From Pseudomonas helmanticensis (GTDB lineage Bacteria; Pseudomonadota; Gammaproteobacteria; Pseudomonadales; Pseudomonadaceae), in assembly GCF_900182985.1 (NCBI RefSeq), contig NZ_FXUY01000001.1, positions 4,988,501 to 5,052,500 on the forward strand: DNA of 64,000 nt, in the 5' to 3' direction. The notes beneath the pieces were generated by a model that worked only from the letters and a program-made list of their open reading frames with translations, searched no databases and was not told where the DNA came from. How positions within the stretch are numbered: the stretch's first letter is position 1; each line of letters starts with the position of its first letter. The translations under genes and the position numbers were made by a program. Below, piece after piece: positions 49,635 to 59,586 of the stretch.

Positions 49635-50228
49635 ATGTTGCTGATGATCGACAACTACGACTCCTTTACTTACAACGTTGTGCAATACCTCGGCGAGTTG
49701 GGTGCCGAAGTCAAAGTAGTGCGCAACGACGAATTGACCATCGCCGAAATCGAAGCACTCAAGCCTGAGCGCATCGTGGTATCGCCAGGCCCTTGCACGC
49801 CGACCGAAGCCGGCATCTCCATCGAAGCCATCAAGCACTTCGCCGGCAAACTGCCGATCCTCGGCGTCTGCCTTGGCCACCAGTCCATCGGTCAGGCCTT
49901 TGGCGGTGACGTCGTGCGTGCGCGTCAGGTAATGCACGGTAAGACTAGTCCGGTATTTCACGAGGACAAGGGTGTTTTCGCCGGTCTGAATCATCCGCTG
50001 ACGGTTACCCGCTATCACTCGCTGATCGTCAAGCACGATACTTTGCCCGATTGCCTGGAACTGACCGCGTGGACTCAGCACGATGACGGTTCGGTCGACG
50101 AAATCATGGGCCTGCGTCACAAGACCCTGAACATTGAGGGCGTACAGTTCCACCCCGAGTCGATCCTGACCGAGCAGGGTCATGAACTGTTTGCCAACTT
50201 CCTCAAACAAACCGGCGGCACGCGCTAA
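49635..50228 (+). CDS. trpG: Anthranilate synthase glutamine amidotransferase TrpG
   Basis: TrpG releases ammonia from glutamine for TrpE, and in many bacteria also for PabB. The 197-residue class I amidotransferase has the triad Cys79 ([11 protein letters not shown]), His173 and Glu175 (VQFHPESIL). The ATG at 49635 gives the family start [14 protein letters not shown]; the 99-base in-frame extension is leader RNA. First gene of trpGDC, nine bases before trpD. Confidence 0.98.
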   Translation: MLLMIDNYDSFTYNVVQYLGELGAEVKVVRNDELTIAEIEALKPERIVVSPGPCTPTEAGISIEAIKHFAGKLPILGVCLGHQSIGQAFGGDVVRARQVMHGKTSPVFHEDKGVFAGLNHPLTVTRYHSLIVKHDTLPDCLELTAWTQHDDGSVDEIMGLRHKTLNIEGVQFHPESILTEQGHELFANFLKQTGGTR

Positions 50229-50237
50229 GGACTTCCC

Positions 50238-51287
50238 GTGAATATCAAGACAGCCCTGAGCCGTATCGTCGATCACCTCGACCTCAGCACCGATGAAATG
50301 CGCGATGTGATGCGTGAAATCATGACCGGCCAATGCACCGACGCGCAGATCGGCGCGTTCATGATGGCCATGCGCATGAAGAGCGAGAGCATCGACGAGA
50401 TCGTCGGCGCCGTGTCGGTCATGCGTGAACTGGCCGATCAGGTTGAACTGAAAACGCTCGACGGCGTGGTCGATGTGGTCGGCACCGGCGGTGACGGTGC
50501 GAACATCTTCAACGTGTCGACGGCTTCTTCCTTTGTTGTCGCGGCGGCTGGCTGCACGGTGGCCAAGCACGGTAACCGCGCGGTCTCGGGCAAGAGCGGC
50601 AGTGCCGACTTGCTCGAAGCTGCCGGCATCTACCTGAACCTGACGCCGGTTCAGGTCGCACGTTGCATCGACAACGTCGGCATCGGTTTCATGTTCGCCC
50701 AGACCCACCACAAAGCCATGAAATACGCCGCCGGCCCGCGCCGCGATCTCGGCCTGCGTACGCTGTTCAACATGCTCGGCCCGCTTACGAATCCGGCCGG
50801 TGTGAAACATCAGGTGGTGGGCGTGTTCACCCAGGCACTGTGCCGGCCATTGGCCGAAGTGTTGCAGCGTCTGGGCAGCAAGCATGTGCTGGTGGTGCAT
50901 TCGAAGGATGGCCTGGACGAGTTCAGTCTCGCCGCGCCGACGTTTGTCGCCGAGCTGAAGAACAACGAAATCACTGAGTATTGGGTCGAGCCGGAAGACC
51001 TCGGCATGAAGAGCCAGAGCCTGCACGGTCTGTCGGTCGAAGGCCCGGAGGCGTCGCTGGCGCTGATCCGCGATGCACTGGGCAGGCGCAAGACCGAGAA
51101 CGGCCAGAAAGCGGCCGAAATGATTGTGCTCAACGCCGGCGCCGCGCTGTATGCCGCCGACGTGGCCAGCAGTTTGAAACAGGGCGTGGAGCTAGCGCAC
51201 GACGCTCTGCACACCGGTCTCGCTCGGGAAAAGCTCGAGGAGTTGGGTGCCTTTACCGCGGTATTCAGAGTGGAGAATGAGGGATGA
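50238..51287 (+). CDS. trpD: Anthranilate phosphoribosyltransferase TrpD
   Basis: TrpD joins anthranilate to PRPP, the second committed step of tryptophan synthesis. The 349 residues carry the PRPP motif [19 protein letters not shown] near residue 79 and [19 protein letters not shown] near 112. It overlaps trpC by four bases. Confidence 0.98.
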   Translation: MNIKTALSRIVDHLDLSTDEMRDVMREIMTGQCTDAQIGAFMMAMRMKSESIDEIVGAVSVMRELADQVELKTLDGVVDVVGTGGDGANIFNVSTASSFVVAAAGCTVAKHGNRAVSGKSGSADLLEAAGIYLNLTPVQVARCIDNVGIGFMFAQTHHKAMKYAAGPRRDLGLRTLFNMLGPLTNPAGVKHQVVGVFTQALCRPLAEVLQRLGSKHVLVVHSKDGLDEFSLAAPTFVAELKNNEITEYWVEPEDLGMKSQSLHGLSVEGPEASLALIRDALGRRKTENGQKAAEMIVLNAGAALYAADVASSLKQGVELAHDALHTGLAREKLEELGAFTAVFRVENEG

Positions 51288-52120
51288 GTGTACCGACGGT
51301 TCTGGAAAACATTCTGGCGCGCAAAGTTCAGGAAGTTGCCGAGCGTAGCGCCCGCGTCAGCCTGAGCGAGCTGGAAAGTCTGGCCAAGGCGGCCGATGCA
51401 CCTCGCGGTTTTGCCAATGCGTTGCTGACGCAGGCGAAGAAAAAACAGCCTGCGGTGATTGCCGAAATCAAAAAGGCTTCGCCGAGCAAAGGCGTGATTC
51501 GCGAGAGCTTCATTCCCGCCGACATCGCCAAAAGCTACGAGAAGGGCGGGGCGACCTGTCTGTCCGTACTGACCGATATCGATTATTTCCAGGGCGCCGA
51601 TGCTTATCTGCAGCAGGCCCGTGCTGCGTGCAGTCTGCCGGTGATCCGCAAGGACTTCATGATCGATCCGTACCAGATCGTCGAAGCCCGCGCGCTTGGC
51701 GCCGACTGCGTGCTGCTGATCGTCTCCGCGCTGGATGACGTGAAAATGGCCGAGCTGGCCGCCGTCGCCAAAAGCGTCGGCCTCGATGTGCTGGTGGAAG
51801 TGCACGACGGCGATGAGCTGGAGCGCGCGTTGAAAACCCTCGACACGCCGCTGGTCGGGGTTAACAACCGCAACCTGCACACCTTTGAAGTCAGCCTGGA
51901 AACTACCCTCGACCTGCTGCCGCGCATTCCGCGCGATCGCCTGGTGATTACCGAGAGCGGCATCCTCAATCGTGCCGATGTCGAACTGATGGAAATCAGC
52001 GACGTGTATTCGTTCCTGGTCGGCGAAGCGTTCATGCGTGCGGAAAATCCGGGCACTGAACTGCAGCGCTTGTTCTTCCCGGAGCGTGGCGTGCCGATCA
52101 GCGGTTCGACCCTCGACTGA
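51284..52120 (+). CDS. trpC: Indole-3-glycerol phosphate synthase TrpC
   Basis: TrpC closes the indole ring from CdRP. This 278-residue barrel is the monofunctional form without fused TrpF, as usual in Pseudomonas. Conserved parts are [15 protein letters not shown] near residue 60 (with catalytic Lys/Glu), [25 protein letters not shown] and ITESGI. trpA, trpB and trpF lie elsewhere. A REPIN follows. Confidence 0.98.
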   Translation: MSVPTVLENILARKVQEVAERSARVSLSELESLAKAADAPRGFANALLTQAKKKQPAVIAEIKKASPSKGVIRESFIPADIAKSYEKGGATCLSVLTDIDYFQGADAYLQQARAACSLPVIRKDFMIDPYQIVEARALGADCVLLIVSALDDVKMAELAAVAKSVGLDVLVEVHDGDELERALKTLDTPLVGVNNRNLHTFEVSLETTLDLLPRIPRDRLVITESGILNRADVELMEISDVYSFLVGEAFMRAENPGTELQRLFFPERGVPISGSTLD

Positions 52121-52130
52121 CCGAGTCGAC

Positions 52131-52203
52131 CTCATTCGCGAGCAGGCTCGCTCCTACAGGGGAACGCGTTCCAATTGTAGGAGTGAGCCTGCTCGCAATG
52201 AGG
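52131..52203. repeat. REPIN of the CGCGAGCAGGCTCGCTCCTA family
   Basis: CATTCGCGAGCAGGCTCGCT (left) and AGTGAGCCTGCTCGCAATGA (right) are inverted copies. Single members of the same family lie at 36.9 and 55.4 kb. It sits between trpC and the lipoate-ligase-like gene. Confidence 0.88.
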
Positions 52204-52245
52204 TACTAGAAATCCCTAAAGATTCCAAATCTGCCGGAGCCCTCA

Positions 52246-52947
52246 ATGTCGCTGCCCACCCCCCTGACCATCGAAGCCGGCCTGCAAGCCGAACAGGATT
52301 TGCTGGCCTCGGTCTGCGGCGGCGACTCAGAATTCGGCCTTCTATTCTGGCAACCCAGCGATCGCGCCTTGGTCATGCCACGCCGCCTCAACCGCTTACC
52401 CGCTTTCGATCACGCCTGCGAAGTCTCCGCCGCTGCCGGCTGGCCTGTTCTGCTGCGTGAAACCGGCGGCGAGCCCGTCCCGCAATCCGCCGCCACGATC
52501 AATATCGCTTTGGTCTACGCGCCACCGCGCAGCGAAGGCGATCTGAACCGCATCGAAACAGGCTATCGCCGTCTCTGCGATCCGATCTGCCAGTTGCTCG
52601 ATGAGCTGGGCGGCACGGCATCATTGGGCGAAATTGATGGCGCATTCTGCGATGGTCGTTTCAACGTCAATCTCGACGGCCGCAAAATGGTTGGCACCGC
52701 ACAACGCTGGCGCCAGAGTCAGGGCGGACAGCGTCCGGTCGGTCTGGTCCACGGAGCGATGCTGATGGATAACGAGCGCGAGTCGATGGTCGCAGCGGTC
52801 AATCGCTTCAACGAAGCGTGCGGCCTGGAGCAGCGGGTGAGGGCGCAGAGCCACATTGCCCTGCATGAGAAATTCGACGCGCCAGATGCCTTGGCGCGTC
52901 TTGATGAACTGTTTCGTCTGATGCTGGCGCAGATGTACAGCGCCTGA
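52246..52947 (+). CDS. Lipoate-protein ligase family (BPL/LPL domain) protein
   Basis: This 233-residue protein has a biotin/lipoate ligase fold: LLRETGGEPVPQSAATINIAL (the nucleotide/acyl loop, near residue 65) and DGRFNVNLDGRKMVGTAQRW with the conserved Lys (near 135-155). LplA-type enzymes attach lipoate or octanoate to E2 and H proteins. Pseudomonads already carry LipB/LipA, so this would be a second ligase, octanoyltransferase or amidotransferase of unknown target. No linked lipoate genes are seen. Convergent with vfr, only 9 bases apart. Confidence 0.75.
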   Translation: MSLPTPLTIEAGLQAEQDLLASVCGGDSEFGLLFWQPSDRALVMPRRLNRLPAFDHACEVSAAAGWPVLLRETGGEPVPQSAATINIALVYAPPRSEGDLNRIETGYRRLCDPICQLLDELGGTASLGEIDGAFCDGRFNVNLDGRKMVGTAQRWRQSQGGQRPVGLVHGAMLMDNERESMVAAVNRFNEACGLEQRVRAQSHIALHEKFDAPDALARLDELFRLMLAQMYSA

Positions 52948-52956
52948 GTTTCGGCT

Positions 52957-53601
52957 TTAGCGGGTACCGAAGACCACCATGGTCTTGCCCTTCACATTCA
53001 CCAGGTTGCGTTCTTCAAGATCCTTGAGCACGCGACCAACCATCTCCCGCGAACAACCGACAATCCGGCCGATCTCCTGACGCGTCACCTTGATCTGCAT
53101 GCCGTCCGGGTGGGTCATCGCATCTGGCTGCTTGCACAGTTCCAGCAGGCAACGCGCGACTCGACCGGTGACGTCGAAGAACGCCAGGTCGCCGACCTTG
53201 CGCGTGGTATTGCGCAGGCGTTGTGCGATTTGTCCGCTGAGCACGTAAAGAATGTCCGGATCCTGCTGCGACAGTTCGCGGAACTTGGCGTAGCTGATTT
53301 CTGCCGTTTCGCATTCGACCTTGGCCCGCACCCAGGCACTGCGCTCCTGCTCCAGGCCTGCTTGCTCGAACAGGCCCAGTTCGCCAAAGAAATCCCCGGC
53401 ATTGAGGTACGCAATGATCATCTCGCGGCCGTCGTCATCCTCGATGAGGATGGTCACCGAACCCTTGATGATGAAGTACAGCGTGTCCGAGCGGTCGCCG
53501 GCACAGATGATGTTGCTCTTGGCCGCATGACGGCGGCGCTGACAATGCATCAACAGCTTGTCGAGGTTCTTGATTTTGGGTGTGGGGGTAATAGCAACCA
53601 T
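52957..53601 (-). CDS. vfr: CRP-family global regulator Vfr
   Basis: A 214-residue cyclic-AMP receptor protein: a cNMP-binding beta roll (about 20-115, with [14 protein letters not shown] near 75 contacting the phosphate) and a C-terminal winged helix ([21 protein letters not shown]). In P. aeruginosa Vfr with cAMP controls virulence, quorum sensing and twitching. In fluorescens-group strains its targets are less known. From ATG 53599-53601 it starts [12 protein letters not shown]. The position between the trp genes and osmC/speD matches PAO1. Confidence 0.94.
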   Translation of the reverse strand: MVAITPTPKIKNLDKLLMHCQRRRHAAKSNIICAGDRSDTLYFIIKGSVTILIEDDDGREMIIAYLNAGDFFGELGLFEQAGLEQERSAWVRAKVECETAEISYAKFRELSQQDPDILYVLSGQIAQRLRNTTRKVGDLAFFDVTGRVARCLLELCKQPDAMTHPDGMQIKVTRQEIGRIVGCSREMVGRVLKDLEERNLVNVKGKTMVVFGTR

Positions 53602-53837
53602 GGTTGTATCCCGAAAAGACTGCACGGTAATGTTTGATTTTTTTATGAGGCGCTGAAGGCGGTCGCTACACAGCTGACATGGGCGCCAGCGAATTGGCGC
53701 CAGCTTAACAGACACTTCGTCGCAAATTCGAGAAATTACCTACGTTGCAGAGGCATCGGTCCTAGGAACGACGCTCGCTGCCAGAGCAAAGCCCTGTGCT
53801 AAGCTGGCGACCCTTTTTTTACAGTGGAGTCTTGGCG

Positions 53838-54260
53838 ATGAAGGCACGCATCCAATGGGCTGGCGAAGCCATGTTCCTCGGCGAATCCGGCAGCGGTCAT
53901 GTCGTGGTAATGGACGGTCCGCCGGACGCCGGTGGTCGTAATCTGGGTGTTCGTCCGATGGAAATGCTCCTGCTGGGTGTCGGCGGTTGCAGCAACTTCG
54001 ACGTGGTCAGCATCCTGAAGAAGTCGCGTCAGGCCGTTGAAAGCTGCGAAGCCTTCCTCGAAGCCGAGCGCGCGACCGAAGATCCCAAGGTATTCACCAA
54101 GATTCACATGCATTTTGTGGTCAAGGGCCGTGGCCTGAAAGAAGCTCAGGTCAAACGCGCCATCGAACTGTCCGCGGAGAAATATTGCTCGGCCTCGATC
54201 ATGCTCGGCGCGGCTGGCGTGGCAATCACCCACGATTACGAAATCGTCGAACTCGGTTGA
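53838..54260 (+). CDS. OsmC family peroxide-reducing protein
   Basis: This 140-residue OsmC-fold protein has both redox cysteines, Cys51 (LLGVGGCSNFDVV) and Cys117 (SAEKYCSASIML). The family dimerises and reduces organic or fatty-acid hydroperoxides. It resembles YhfA. The ATG at 53838 gives MKARIQWAGEAMF. It is divergent from vfr by 236 bases, which includes a GGCGCCA/TTGGCGCC hairpin. Confidence 0.9.
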   Translation: MKARIQWAGEAMFLGESGSGHVVVMDGPPDAGGRNLGVRPMEMLLLGVGGCSNFDVVSILKKSRQAVESCEAFLEAERATEDPKVFTKIHMHFVVKGRGLKEAQVKRAIELSAEKYCSASIMLGAAGVAITHDYEIVELG

Positions 54261-54497
54261 ACCGACATTCAACTATCATAAAAGCAGTGCAGACTCTGGC
54301 GATCCCCCGCTGACGTCTGCATAATGCGCCACTTTTTTCAGGGCAGTGATCGGTCAGTCGACGGGTCATCCGCCTGAACAGATAACCAAAATCGCCATCG
54401 CGAAGAGGTGTTAACCGTCCTACGCAGGTGCGTTGTTCGCATTTGACGGGCATGCTTGATCACGCGGCCGGGCCGCATACATAGAGAGTTTTTAACG

Positions 54498-55292
54498 GTG
54501 AAAAGCAAACTCAAGCTCCACGGGTTCAATAACCTGACAAAGACCTTGAGCTTCAACATCTATGACATCTGCTACGCGGAAACCCCGCAAGACCAGCAGG
54601 CTTACGTCGAGTACATCAATCAAGAGTACAACGCGAAACGCCTGACGCAGATTCTCACAGAAGTTGTCGAGATCATTGGTGCCAACATCCTGAACATTGC
54701 CAGTCAGGACTACGAGCCTCAGGGTGCCAGCGTCACGATTCTGATTTCTGAAGAGCCGGTGACCCCGACTGAAAGTCAGATCGAAGAATCCCCGGGTCCA
54801 TTGCCCGAAATCATCCTTGCCCACCTCGACAAGAGTCACATCACGGTGCACACCTATCCGGAGATCCATCCGGACGCTGGTATTGCGACTTTCCGTGTGG
54901 ACATCGACGTGTCGACCTGTGGCGTAATTTCACCGTTGAAAGCGCTCAACTTCCTCATTCATCAGTTCGATTCGGACATTGTGACTGTGGATTACCGTGT
55001 GCGCGGCTTCACCCGTGACGTTGAAGGCAACAAGCACTTCATCGATCACGAGATCAACTCGATCCAGAACTATCTCTCCGAAGACACTCGCGACGCGTAT
55101 CAGATGACCGACGTGAACGTGTACCAGGAAAACCTGTTCCACACCAAAATGCTGCTGAAGAACTTCGAACTGGATAACTACCTGTTCGGCGACGCCACCA
55201 GCAACCTGTCCGCCGAGCAGCGTGCTCAGGTGACTGATCGGGTGAAACACGAAATGCTTGAAATCTTCTACGCGCGCAACATGCCGACCTAA
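54498..55292 (+). CDS. speD: S-adenosylmethionine decarboxylase proenzyme SpeD
   Basis: SpeD supplies the aminopropyl donor for spermidine. The 264-residue class 1A proenzyme cleaves itself at Lys112-Ser113 ([15 protein letters not shown]), and Ser113 becomes the pyruvoyl cofactor. The start is GTG at 54498 (KSKLKLHGF follows) with AGAGAG upstream. A strong terminator follows directly. The 237-base region before it holds no gene. Confidence 0.97.
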   Translation: MKSKLKLHGFNNLTKTLSFNIYDICYAETPQDQQAYVEYINQEYNAKRLTQILTEVVEIIGANILNIASQDYEPQGASVTILISEEPVTPTESQIEESPGPLPEIILAHLDKSHITVHTYPEIHPDAGIATFRVDIDVSTCGVISPLKALNFLIHQFDSDIVTVDYRVRGFTRDVEGNKHFIDHEINSIQNYLSEDTRDAYQMTDVNVYQENLFHTKMLLKNFELDNYLFGDATSNLSAEQRAQVTDRVKHEMLEIFYARNMPT

Positions 55293-55305
55293 GATTTCCG
55301 GGCAC

Positions 55306-55345
55306 AAAAAAAGGCGACTGTCTCAGGGCAGTCGCCTTTTTTATT
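55306..55345 (+). terminator. Intrinsic terminator after speD
   Basis: AAAAAAGGCGACTG (55307-55320) and CAGTCGCCTTTTTT (55329-55342) form a 14-bp stem with an 8-base loop and a T run. The flanking A run makes it usable in both directions. Confidence 0.92.
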
Positions 55346-55360
55346 ACTGAAACAAAGCCC

Positions 55361-55390
55361 CCTGTAGGAGCGAGCCTGTTCGCGATGAGG
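55361..55390. repeat. REP element (single copy)
   Basis: CCTGTAGGAGCGAGCCTGTT plus CGCGATGAGG, one half of the family seen as a pair at 52.1 kb, between the convergent speD and coq7. Confidence 0.8.
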
Positions 55391-55411
55391 CCCTCAGCAC
55401 CAGCACAGACC

Positions 55412-56059
55412 TCAAATCCGATAAGTACTCTTGGTCATCACCTTCGCCAGAATACTCATCCCGAACTTCACCGGCGCCGGAAAGCGGAAACCCCCAGCCT
55501 CCAGCGCACTCTCCGCATGATGTTCTTCATCAATGCGCATCTGCTCGAGAATCGCCCGGGACTTTTCGTCCTCGGCCGGCAATTGTTCCAGATGTTCATT
55601 CAAATGTTTGCACACCTGATGCTCGGTCGCCGCGACGAACCCGAGGCTGACCTTGTCGCTGATCAACCCGGCAACTGCGCCGATGCCGAACGACATGCCA
55701 TAAAACAGCGGATTCAAAACACTGGTATGGCTGCCTAACTGGTGAATGCGCTGTTCGCACCAGACCAGATGATCGATCTCTTCTTCGGCAGCGTGCTCCA
55801 TGGCCTCGCGTACCTGCGGCAGCTTGGCGGTCAGCGCCTGGCCTTGATACAGCGCTTGGGCGCAGACTTCACCCGTGTGGTTGATGCGCATCAGGCCGGC
55901 GACGTGACGGGTGTCTTCGTCGCTCATCTGCGTGTCCGGCTGCAGGATTGCTGGCGACGGACGGTACGGCTGGCCACTGAAGGGCAGCAAGGTACGCATC
56001 GCGGCATCGGCTTGCAGCAGAAGACGGTCAATCGGCGAGTAGTGACGTTGGGTAGTCAT
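55412..56059 (-). CDS. coq7: 3-demethoxyubiquinol 3-hydroxylase Coq7
   Basis: Coq7 carries out the last ring hydroxylation of ubiquinone synthesis. The 215-residue di-iron protein has the ligand sets [36 protein letters not shown] and [12 protein letters not shown], each supplying Glu and His. Pseudomonas uses Coq7 in place of UbiF. It converges with speD and sits next to hinT as in PAO1. Confidence 0.95.
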   Translation of the reverse strand: MTTQRHYSPIDRLLLQADAAMRTLLPFSGQPYRPSPAILQPDTQMSDEDTRHVAGLMRINHTGEVCAQALYQGQALTAKLPQVREAMEHAAEEEIDHLVWCEQRIHQLGSHTSVLNPLFYGMSFGIGAVAGLISDKVSLGFVAATEHQVCKHLNEHLEQLPAEDEKSRAILEQMRIDEEHHAESALEAGGFRFPAPVKFGMSILAKVMTKSTYRI

Positions 56060-56170
56060 GCTGACCTCCGGGAAGAATCTCGGCGGCCAGTTTAACCGAA
56101 TCGGCCGGGGAAGGTTTGCGCTGGGTCATTTGCCACGCTTTATGTGCTGGATGTACGGGGTGTGCTTTAT

Positions 56171-56255
56171 GTAGGAGCTGCCGAAGGCTGCGATCTTTTG
56201 ATCTTGTTATTGCTAACTCGAAGATCAAAAGATCGCAGCCTTCGGCAGCTCCTAC
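56171..56255. repeat. REPIN (inverted REP pair)
   Basis: GTAGGAGCTGCCGAAGGCTG (left) and its inverted copy CAGCCTTCGGCAGCTCCTAC (right, 56236-56255) flank a short A/T-rich spacer. Same family as at 16.6, 33.4 and 37.7 kb. Located between coq7 and hinT. Confidence 0.9.
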
Positions 56256-56287
56256 AGGTGACAAACCGCAGGCCTGGTCGGTGAATC

Positions 56288-56626
56288 TTAACCCGGTGGC
56301 CAGTTCATCTGGCGCTGACCGAGGACGTGCATATGAATGTGATAGACGGTCTGCCCGCCCTTTTCATTGCAGTTCATCACGACCCGGAAGCCTTCCTCGC
56401 AACCTAGCTCCAGCGCCAGGCGCTGCGCGGTGAACAGGATATGCCCGGCCAATGCCTTGTCGTCTTCGGTCAGGTCATTGAGGGTGCGTACCGGTTTTTT
56501 CGGGATCACCAGGAAATGAACCGGTGCCTGAGGGGCGATATCGTGGAAGGCCAGAACCTGGTCGTCCTCGTAAATGATCTTGGCCGGGATTTCCCGGTTG
56601 ATGATCTTGGTGAACAGAGTATCCAC
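56288..56626 (-). CDS. HIT family purine nucleoside phosphoramidase HinT
   Basis: The 112-residue histidine-triad protein has HIHMHVLG with His96, His98 and His100. It hydrolyses adenosine phosphoramidates. The start is GTG at 56624-56626 behind GGAGA and gives DTLFTKIINREIPAK, the family opening. The longer in-frame ATG at 56668 adds 14 residues with no family match. Confidence 0.92.
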   Translation of the reverse strand: MDTLFTKIINREIPAKIIYEDDQVLAFHDIAPQAPVHFLVIPKKPVRTLNDLTEDDKALAGHILFTAQRLALELGCEEGFRVVMNCNEKGGQTVYHIHMHVLGQRQMNWPPG

Positions 56627-56706
56627 TGCTGTTTTCTCCGTTGTATGGGCTGGCCTGAGTGTACTCATGGGAAATCAACCCGCCCAGTGTTTTGCCGCAG
56701 GACCGT

Positions 56707-57495
56707 TCAGCGCGGGCAGTAAGCCTTGTTGACCATGCCGACGATGGTGCGATTGAGCCAGCGCGAGCCGAGTCGTGGCAGGAAGGCGAACCAGCGGTTG
56801 CGTCGTCCCGGAATGATGATCGCGCGGTTCTTGGCGAGGGCGCGCACGGTGTACAGCGCGACTTCCTCGGGGCTCATCAACAACTTGCTGTCTTTGAGTT
56901 TGTCGCTGTTCAGTTGCGCCGTGCGGAAAAATGCCGTGCGGGTCGGGCCGGGGCAGAGCACCGAAACCTTCACCGCACTTTGCTTGAGTTCAACCCGCAG
57001 CGCCTCGGAAAAGTGCAGCACGTAAGCCTTGCTGGCGTAATACGTGCTCATCCATGGCCCGGGATTGAACGCCGCCACCGAGGCGACATTGAGAATCTGC
57101 CCGCCGCCCTGCAGCGCCATGCTGTTGCCGATTGCATGGCACAGACGGGTGAGGGCGAGGATATTCACCTCGATCAGATCCTGTTCGGTCATCCAGTCCT
57201 GGGCAAGGAACGGCCCGCAGGTGCCGATGCCGGCGCAGTTCACCAGTAAATCGATCTGCCGGTCGCCTTCTTCCAGCTCAAGCAGAAAACCGGACAAGCG
57301 CAAAGGTTCGCCCAGGTCGCAGGCGCGAAACAGCACCTCGACGCCGAAACGTTGGGTCAACTCTATCGCGATACTTTCCAGCTGATCACGCTGTCGTGCC
57401 ACCAGAATCAGGCTGCGGCCACGGCGGGCCAGCGCTTCGGCCATGGCCAGGCCGATGCCGCTGGAAGCGCCAGTGATCAGAGCGTAACGGGTCAT
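56707..57495 (-). CDS. Short-chain dehydrogenase/reductase
   Basis: A 262-residue classical SDR: NAD(P) motif TGASSGIG at 8-15, NCAGI near 86, catalytic Ser139 and Tyr152-x3-Lys156 (YYASKAYVL). The substrate is unknown. The C-terminal 60 residues are basic and hydrophobic, which may associate with membrane. ATG 57493-57495 follows GGAGA. It lies 80 bases before hinT and 61 after the DUF805 gene, all on the minus strand. Confidence 0.88.
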   Translation of the reverse strand: MTRYALITGASSGIGLAMAEALARRGRSLILVARQRDQLESIAIELTQRFGVEVLFRACDLGEPLRLSGFLLELEEGDRQIDLLVNCAGIGTCGPFLAQDWMTEQDLIEVNILALTRLCHAIGNSMALQGGGQILNVASVAAFNPGPWMSTYYASKAYVLHFSEALRVELKQSAVKVSVLCPGPTRTAFFRTAQLNSDKLKDSKLLMSPEEVALYTVRALAKNRAIIIPGRRNRWFAFLPRLGSRWLNRTIVGMVNKAYCPR

Positions 57496-57556
57496 GCAAT
57501 TCTCCATCGCAACAGCTCCGCGCCGACGACGCGGGTGTCACGGCGGGGAGCGCTGT

Positions 57557-58507
57557 TCATTCTTTCGCAGAGTCTACAGGGGCCTGCGCCGCTTCGGCTG
57601 CATCGTCGGCGGAATTCGCTGCGGGTTCGACTTCCACGTCGATCTCGTCAGTGGTCACCGAGCCGCTTTCGTAGCTGCTTTCCAGGTTGCTTTCGTATTC
57701 CTGCTGGATGGCCGAGATTCCGCCAAGAATGCCGCCGACAAAAAACAGCGCGATAAACACGATCCACAGCGAACACAGGACTTTGACCGCCGTGCTGTTC
57801 GGTGGCGGTGGCGGGCCATAGCGGTTGGCGACGCTATTGCCCGGAACGATCATGACCACAAACGGGAAGAAGCTGCCCACGAAAGGTACCAGGGTCAGCA
57901 ACCAGAGCCAGCCGGACCAGCCAATATCGTGCAGGCGTTGGACACTGAACATGATGCTGGCGATGAGCAGTGCCAAGAACAGAAAGACCGCGAAGATGCC
58001 GCCGATGATCAGGCCGCTGGTGGAGTCGGCACCGACGAGTCCCAGCGCGATCAATGCAAAGATGCCGATAATCGGCAGCGTCACCAGCGTCAGCACCATC
58101 GACCAGGCCAGGTAGCGCAGACGACCGATCCGGCCTTCCACACTAAACGGTTTGAGCGTGGCAAACGCTGGCAGGCTTTCGCCGACGTTCGCGCGAGGTG
58201 GCGCGTACGGCGAACTCGGTTCCATCACGGCCGCGGTGTGTTCGTGCACATCCGACAGATTCAGTTCGATGGGGGTTTCGCTTTCGATGCGGGCATTGAT
58301 GCCGGTTTTGTTCAGCGCTTGCAGATAGGTCTGCGCATCGCTGTGGGAGAGATCACGCTTGATTGCGACGACACTGCCATTGAAGAGCCGTTCGATGGCG
58401 GCTACTTCGCTTTTGAACAGGTCGGCCAGATTGAGTTTGGCAGTGGTGATGTCGACACCGGGCTGTAGAGCACCGTCGAAAACGATCTTGTAACGGGTGT
58501 CACTCAT
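57557..58507 (-). CDS. DUF805 membrane protein with N-terminal soluble domain
   Basis: The 316-residue protein has an N-terminal soluble part (1-75, YKIVFDGALQPGVDI...), a Pro/Ser linker, and a DUF805 core (VEGRIGRLRYLAWSMVL) with four to five transmembrane helices (about 135-255). An acidic Ser/Glu/Ala-rich C-terminal tail follows (280-316). The family is widespread and of unknown function. The N-terminal domain is not part of plain DUF805 proteins of about 120 residues, so this is a two-domain variant. Confidence 0.75.
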   Translation of the reverse strand: MSDTRYKIVFDGALQPGVDITTAKLNLADLFKSEVAAIERLFNGSVVAIKRDLSHSDAQTYLQALNKTGINARIESETPIELNLSDVHEHTAAVMEPSSPYAPPRANVGESLPAFATLKPFSVEGRIGRLRYLAWSMVLTLVTLPIIGIFALIALGLVGADSTSGLIIGGIFAVFLFLALLIASIMFSVQRLHDIGWSGWLWLLTLVPFVGSFFPFVVMIVPGNSVANRYGPPPPPNSTAVKVLCSLWIVFIALFFVGGILGGISAIQQEYESNLESSYESGSVTTDEIDVEVEPAANSADDAAEAAQAPVDSAKE

Positions 58508-58584
58508 GGCCGAGGCATCCTTGTCGCGAATAGATTGAAAGGTCGTCAGTGTAAGGCCTGTCCGCTAGCGACTGGCCTGATTTT

Positions 58585-59553
58585 TTACCGTGGCCAGCGT
58601 TGTGGCAACTGCGCTGCGCTTTGCTGGGCCTGCCGGTATTCCGCATCAAGGCGAGCGATCAACTGATCGACGCTGGGCAGATCGTCAATCTGCCCGACGC
58701 CCTGGCCGGCCGACCACACAGTCTTCCAGGCTTTGGCTTCGTCGCTGATCGGTTTGAGCTTGTCGCCGAAGTTCACCTCGCCCTTGCCTTGCAGGGCGGC
58801 CATGTCGAAACCGGCCGCCTGCAGACTCTGGCGCATGAAACTGGCTGGGACGCCCGACACCGCTGGAGTATGGATGATGTCCGCAGCCTTGGCTGTCAGC
58901 AGCATCTCCTTGTAGGCGTCAGGCGCATGGCTTTCTGTGGTGCCGATAAATCGCGTACCGAAGTAGGCCAAATCCGCGCCGAGCAACTGCGCGGCGAGAA
59001 TCTCATGGCCGTGGTTCAAACATCCTGCAAGCAACAGTGTCTTGTCGAAGAACTGGCGAATCTCGGCGATCAGTGCAAACGGACTCCATGTGCCGGCGTG
59101 GCCACCGGCGCCGGCCGCAACAGCGATCAATCCATCGACACCGGCCTCGGCGGCTTTCTCGGCATGTCGCCGGGTGGTGACGTCGTGGAAGACCAGGCCG
59201 CCATAGCTGTGCACGGCGTCGACCAACTCCTTCACCGCGCCGAGGCTGGTAATGACGATGGGGACTTTGTGCTCGACGCAGATATTCAGATCCGCCTGCA
59301 AGCGCGGGTTGCTGTTATGAACGATCAGGTTCACCGCGTAGGGTGCAGGGTTGTCCAGAGTCGCCAGTCCCGCTTCGATCTGTTCCAGCCAGGCCTTGAA
59401 GCCGCTGCTTTCACGCTGGTTAAGCGCCGGAAAACTGCCGACCACACCGTTGCGGCAACAGGCGAGCACCAACTCGGGGTTGGAAATCAGGAACATCGGC
59501 GCGGCAACGACAGGCAAACGCAGACGTTGTTCGAGCAGAGCGGGCAGCGACAT
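58585..59553 (-). CDS. Nitronate monooxygenase/2-nitropropane dioxygenase family flavoprotein
   Basis: This 322-residue FMN-binding TIM barrel starts MSLPALLEQRLRLPVVAAPMFL at ATG 59551-59553. The phosphate-binding stretch GVDGLIAVAAGAGGHAG and GADLAYFGTRFIGTTES are typical of the family, which includes nitronate monooxygenases and NADH:quinone reductases. Actual substrate is uncertain. It lies 33 bases downstream of hemJ on the same strand. Confidence 0.85.
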   Translation of the reverse strand: MSLPALLEQRLRLPVVAAPMFLISNPELVLACCRNGVVGSFPALNQRESSGFKAWLEQIEAGLATLDNPAPYAVNLIVHNSNPRLQADLNICVEHKVPIVITSLGAVKELVDAVHSYGGLVFHDVTTRRHAEKAAEAGVDGLIAVAAGAGGHAGTWSPFALIAEIRQFFDKTLLLAGCLNHGHEILAAQLLGADLAYFGTRFIGTTESHAPDAYKEMLLTAKAADIIHTPAVSGVPASFMRQSLQAAGFDMAALQGKGEVNFGDKLKPISDEAKAWKTVWSAGQGVGQIDDLPSVDQLIARLDAEYRQAQQSAAQLPQRWPR

Positions 59554-59586
59554 GATGAACACCCCAGTGATCTGTAGTTATTGAAG

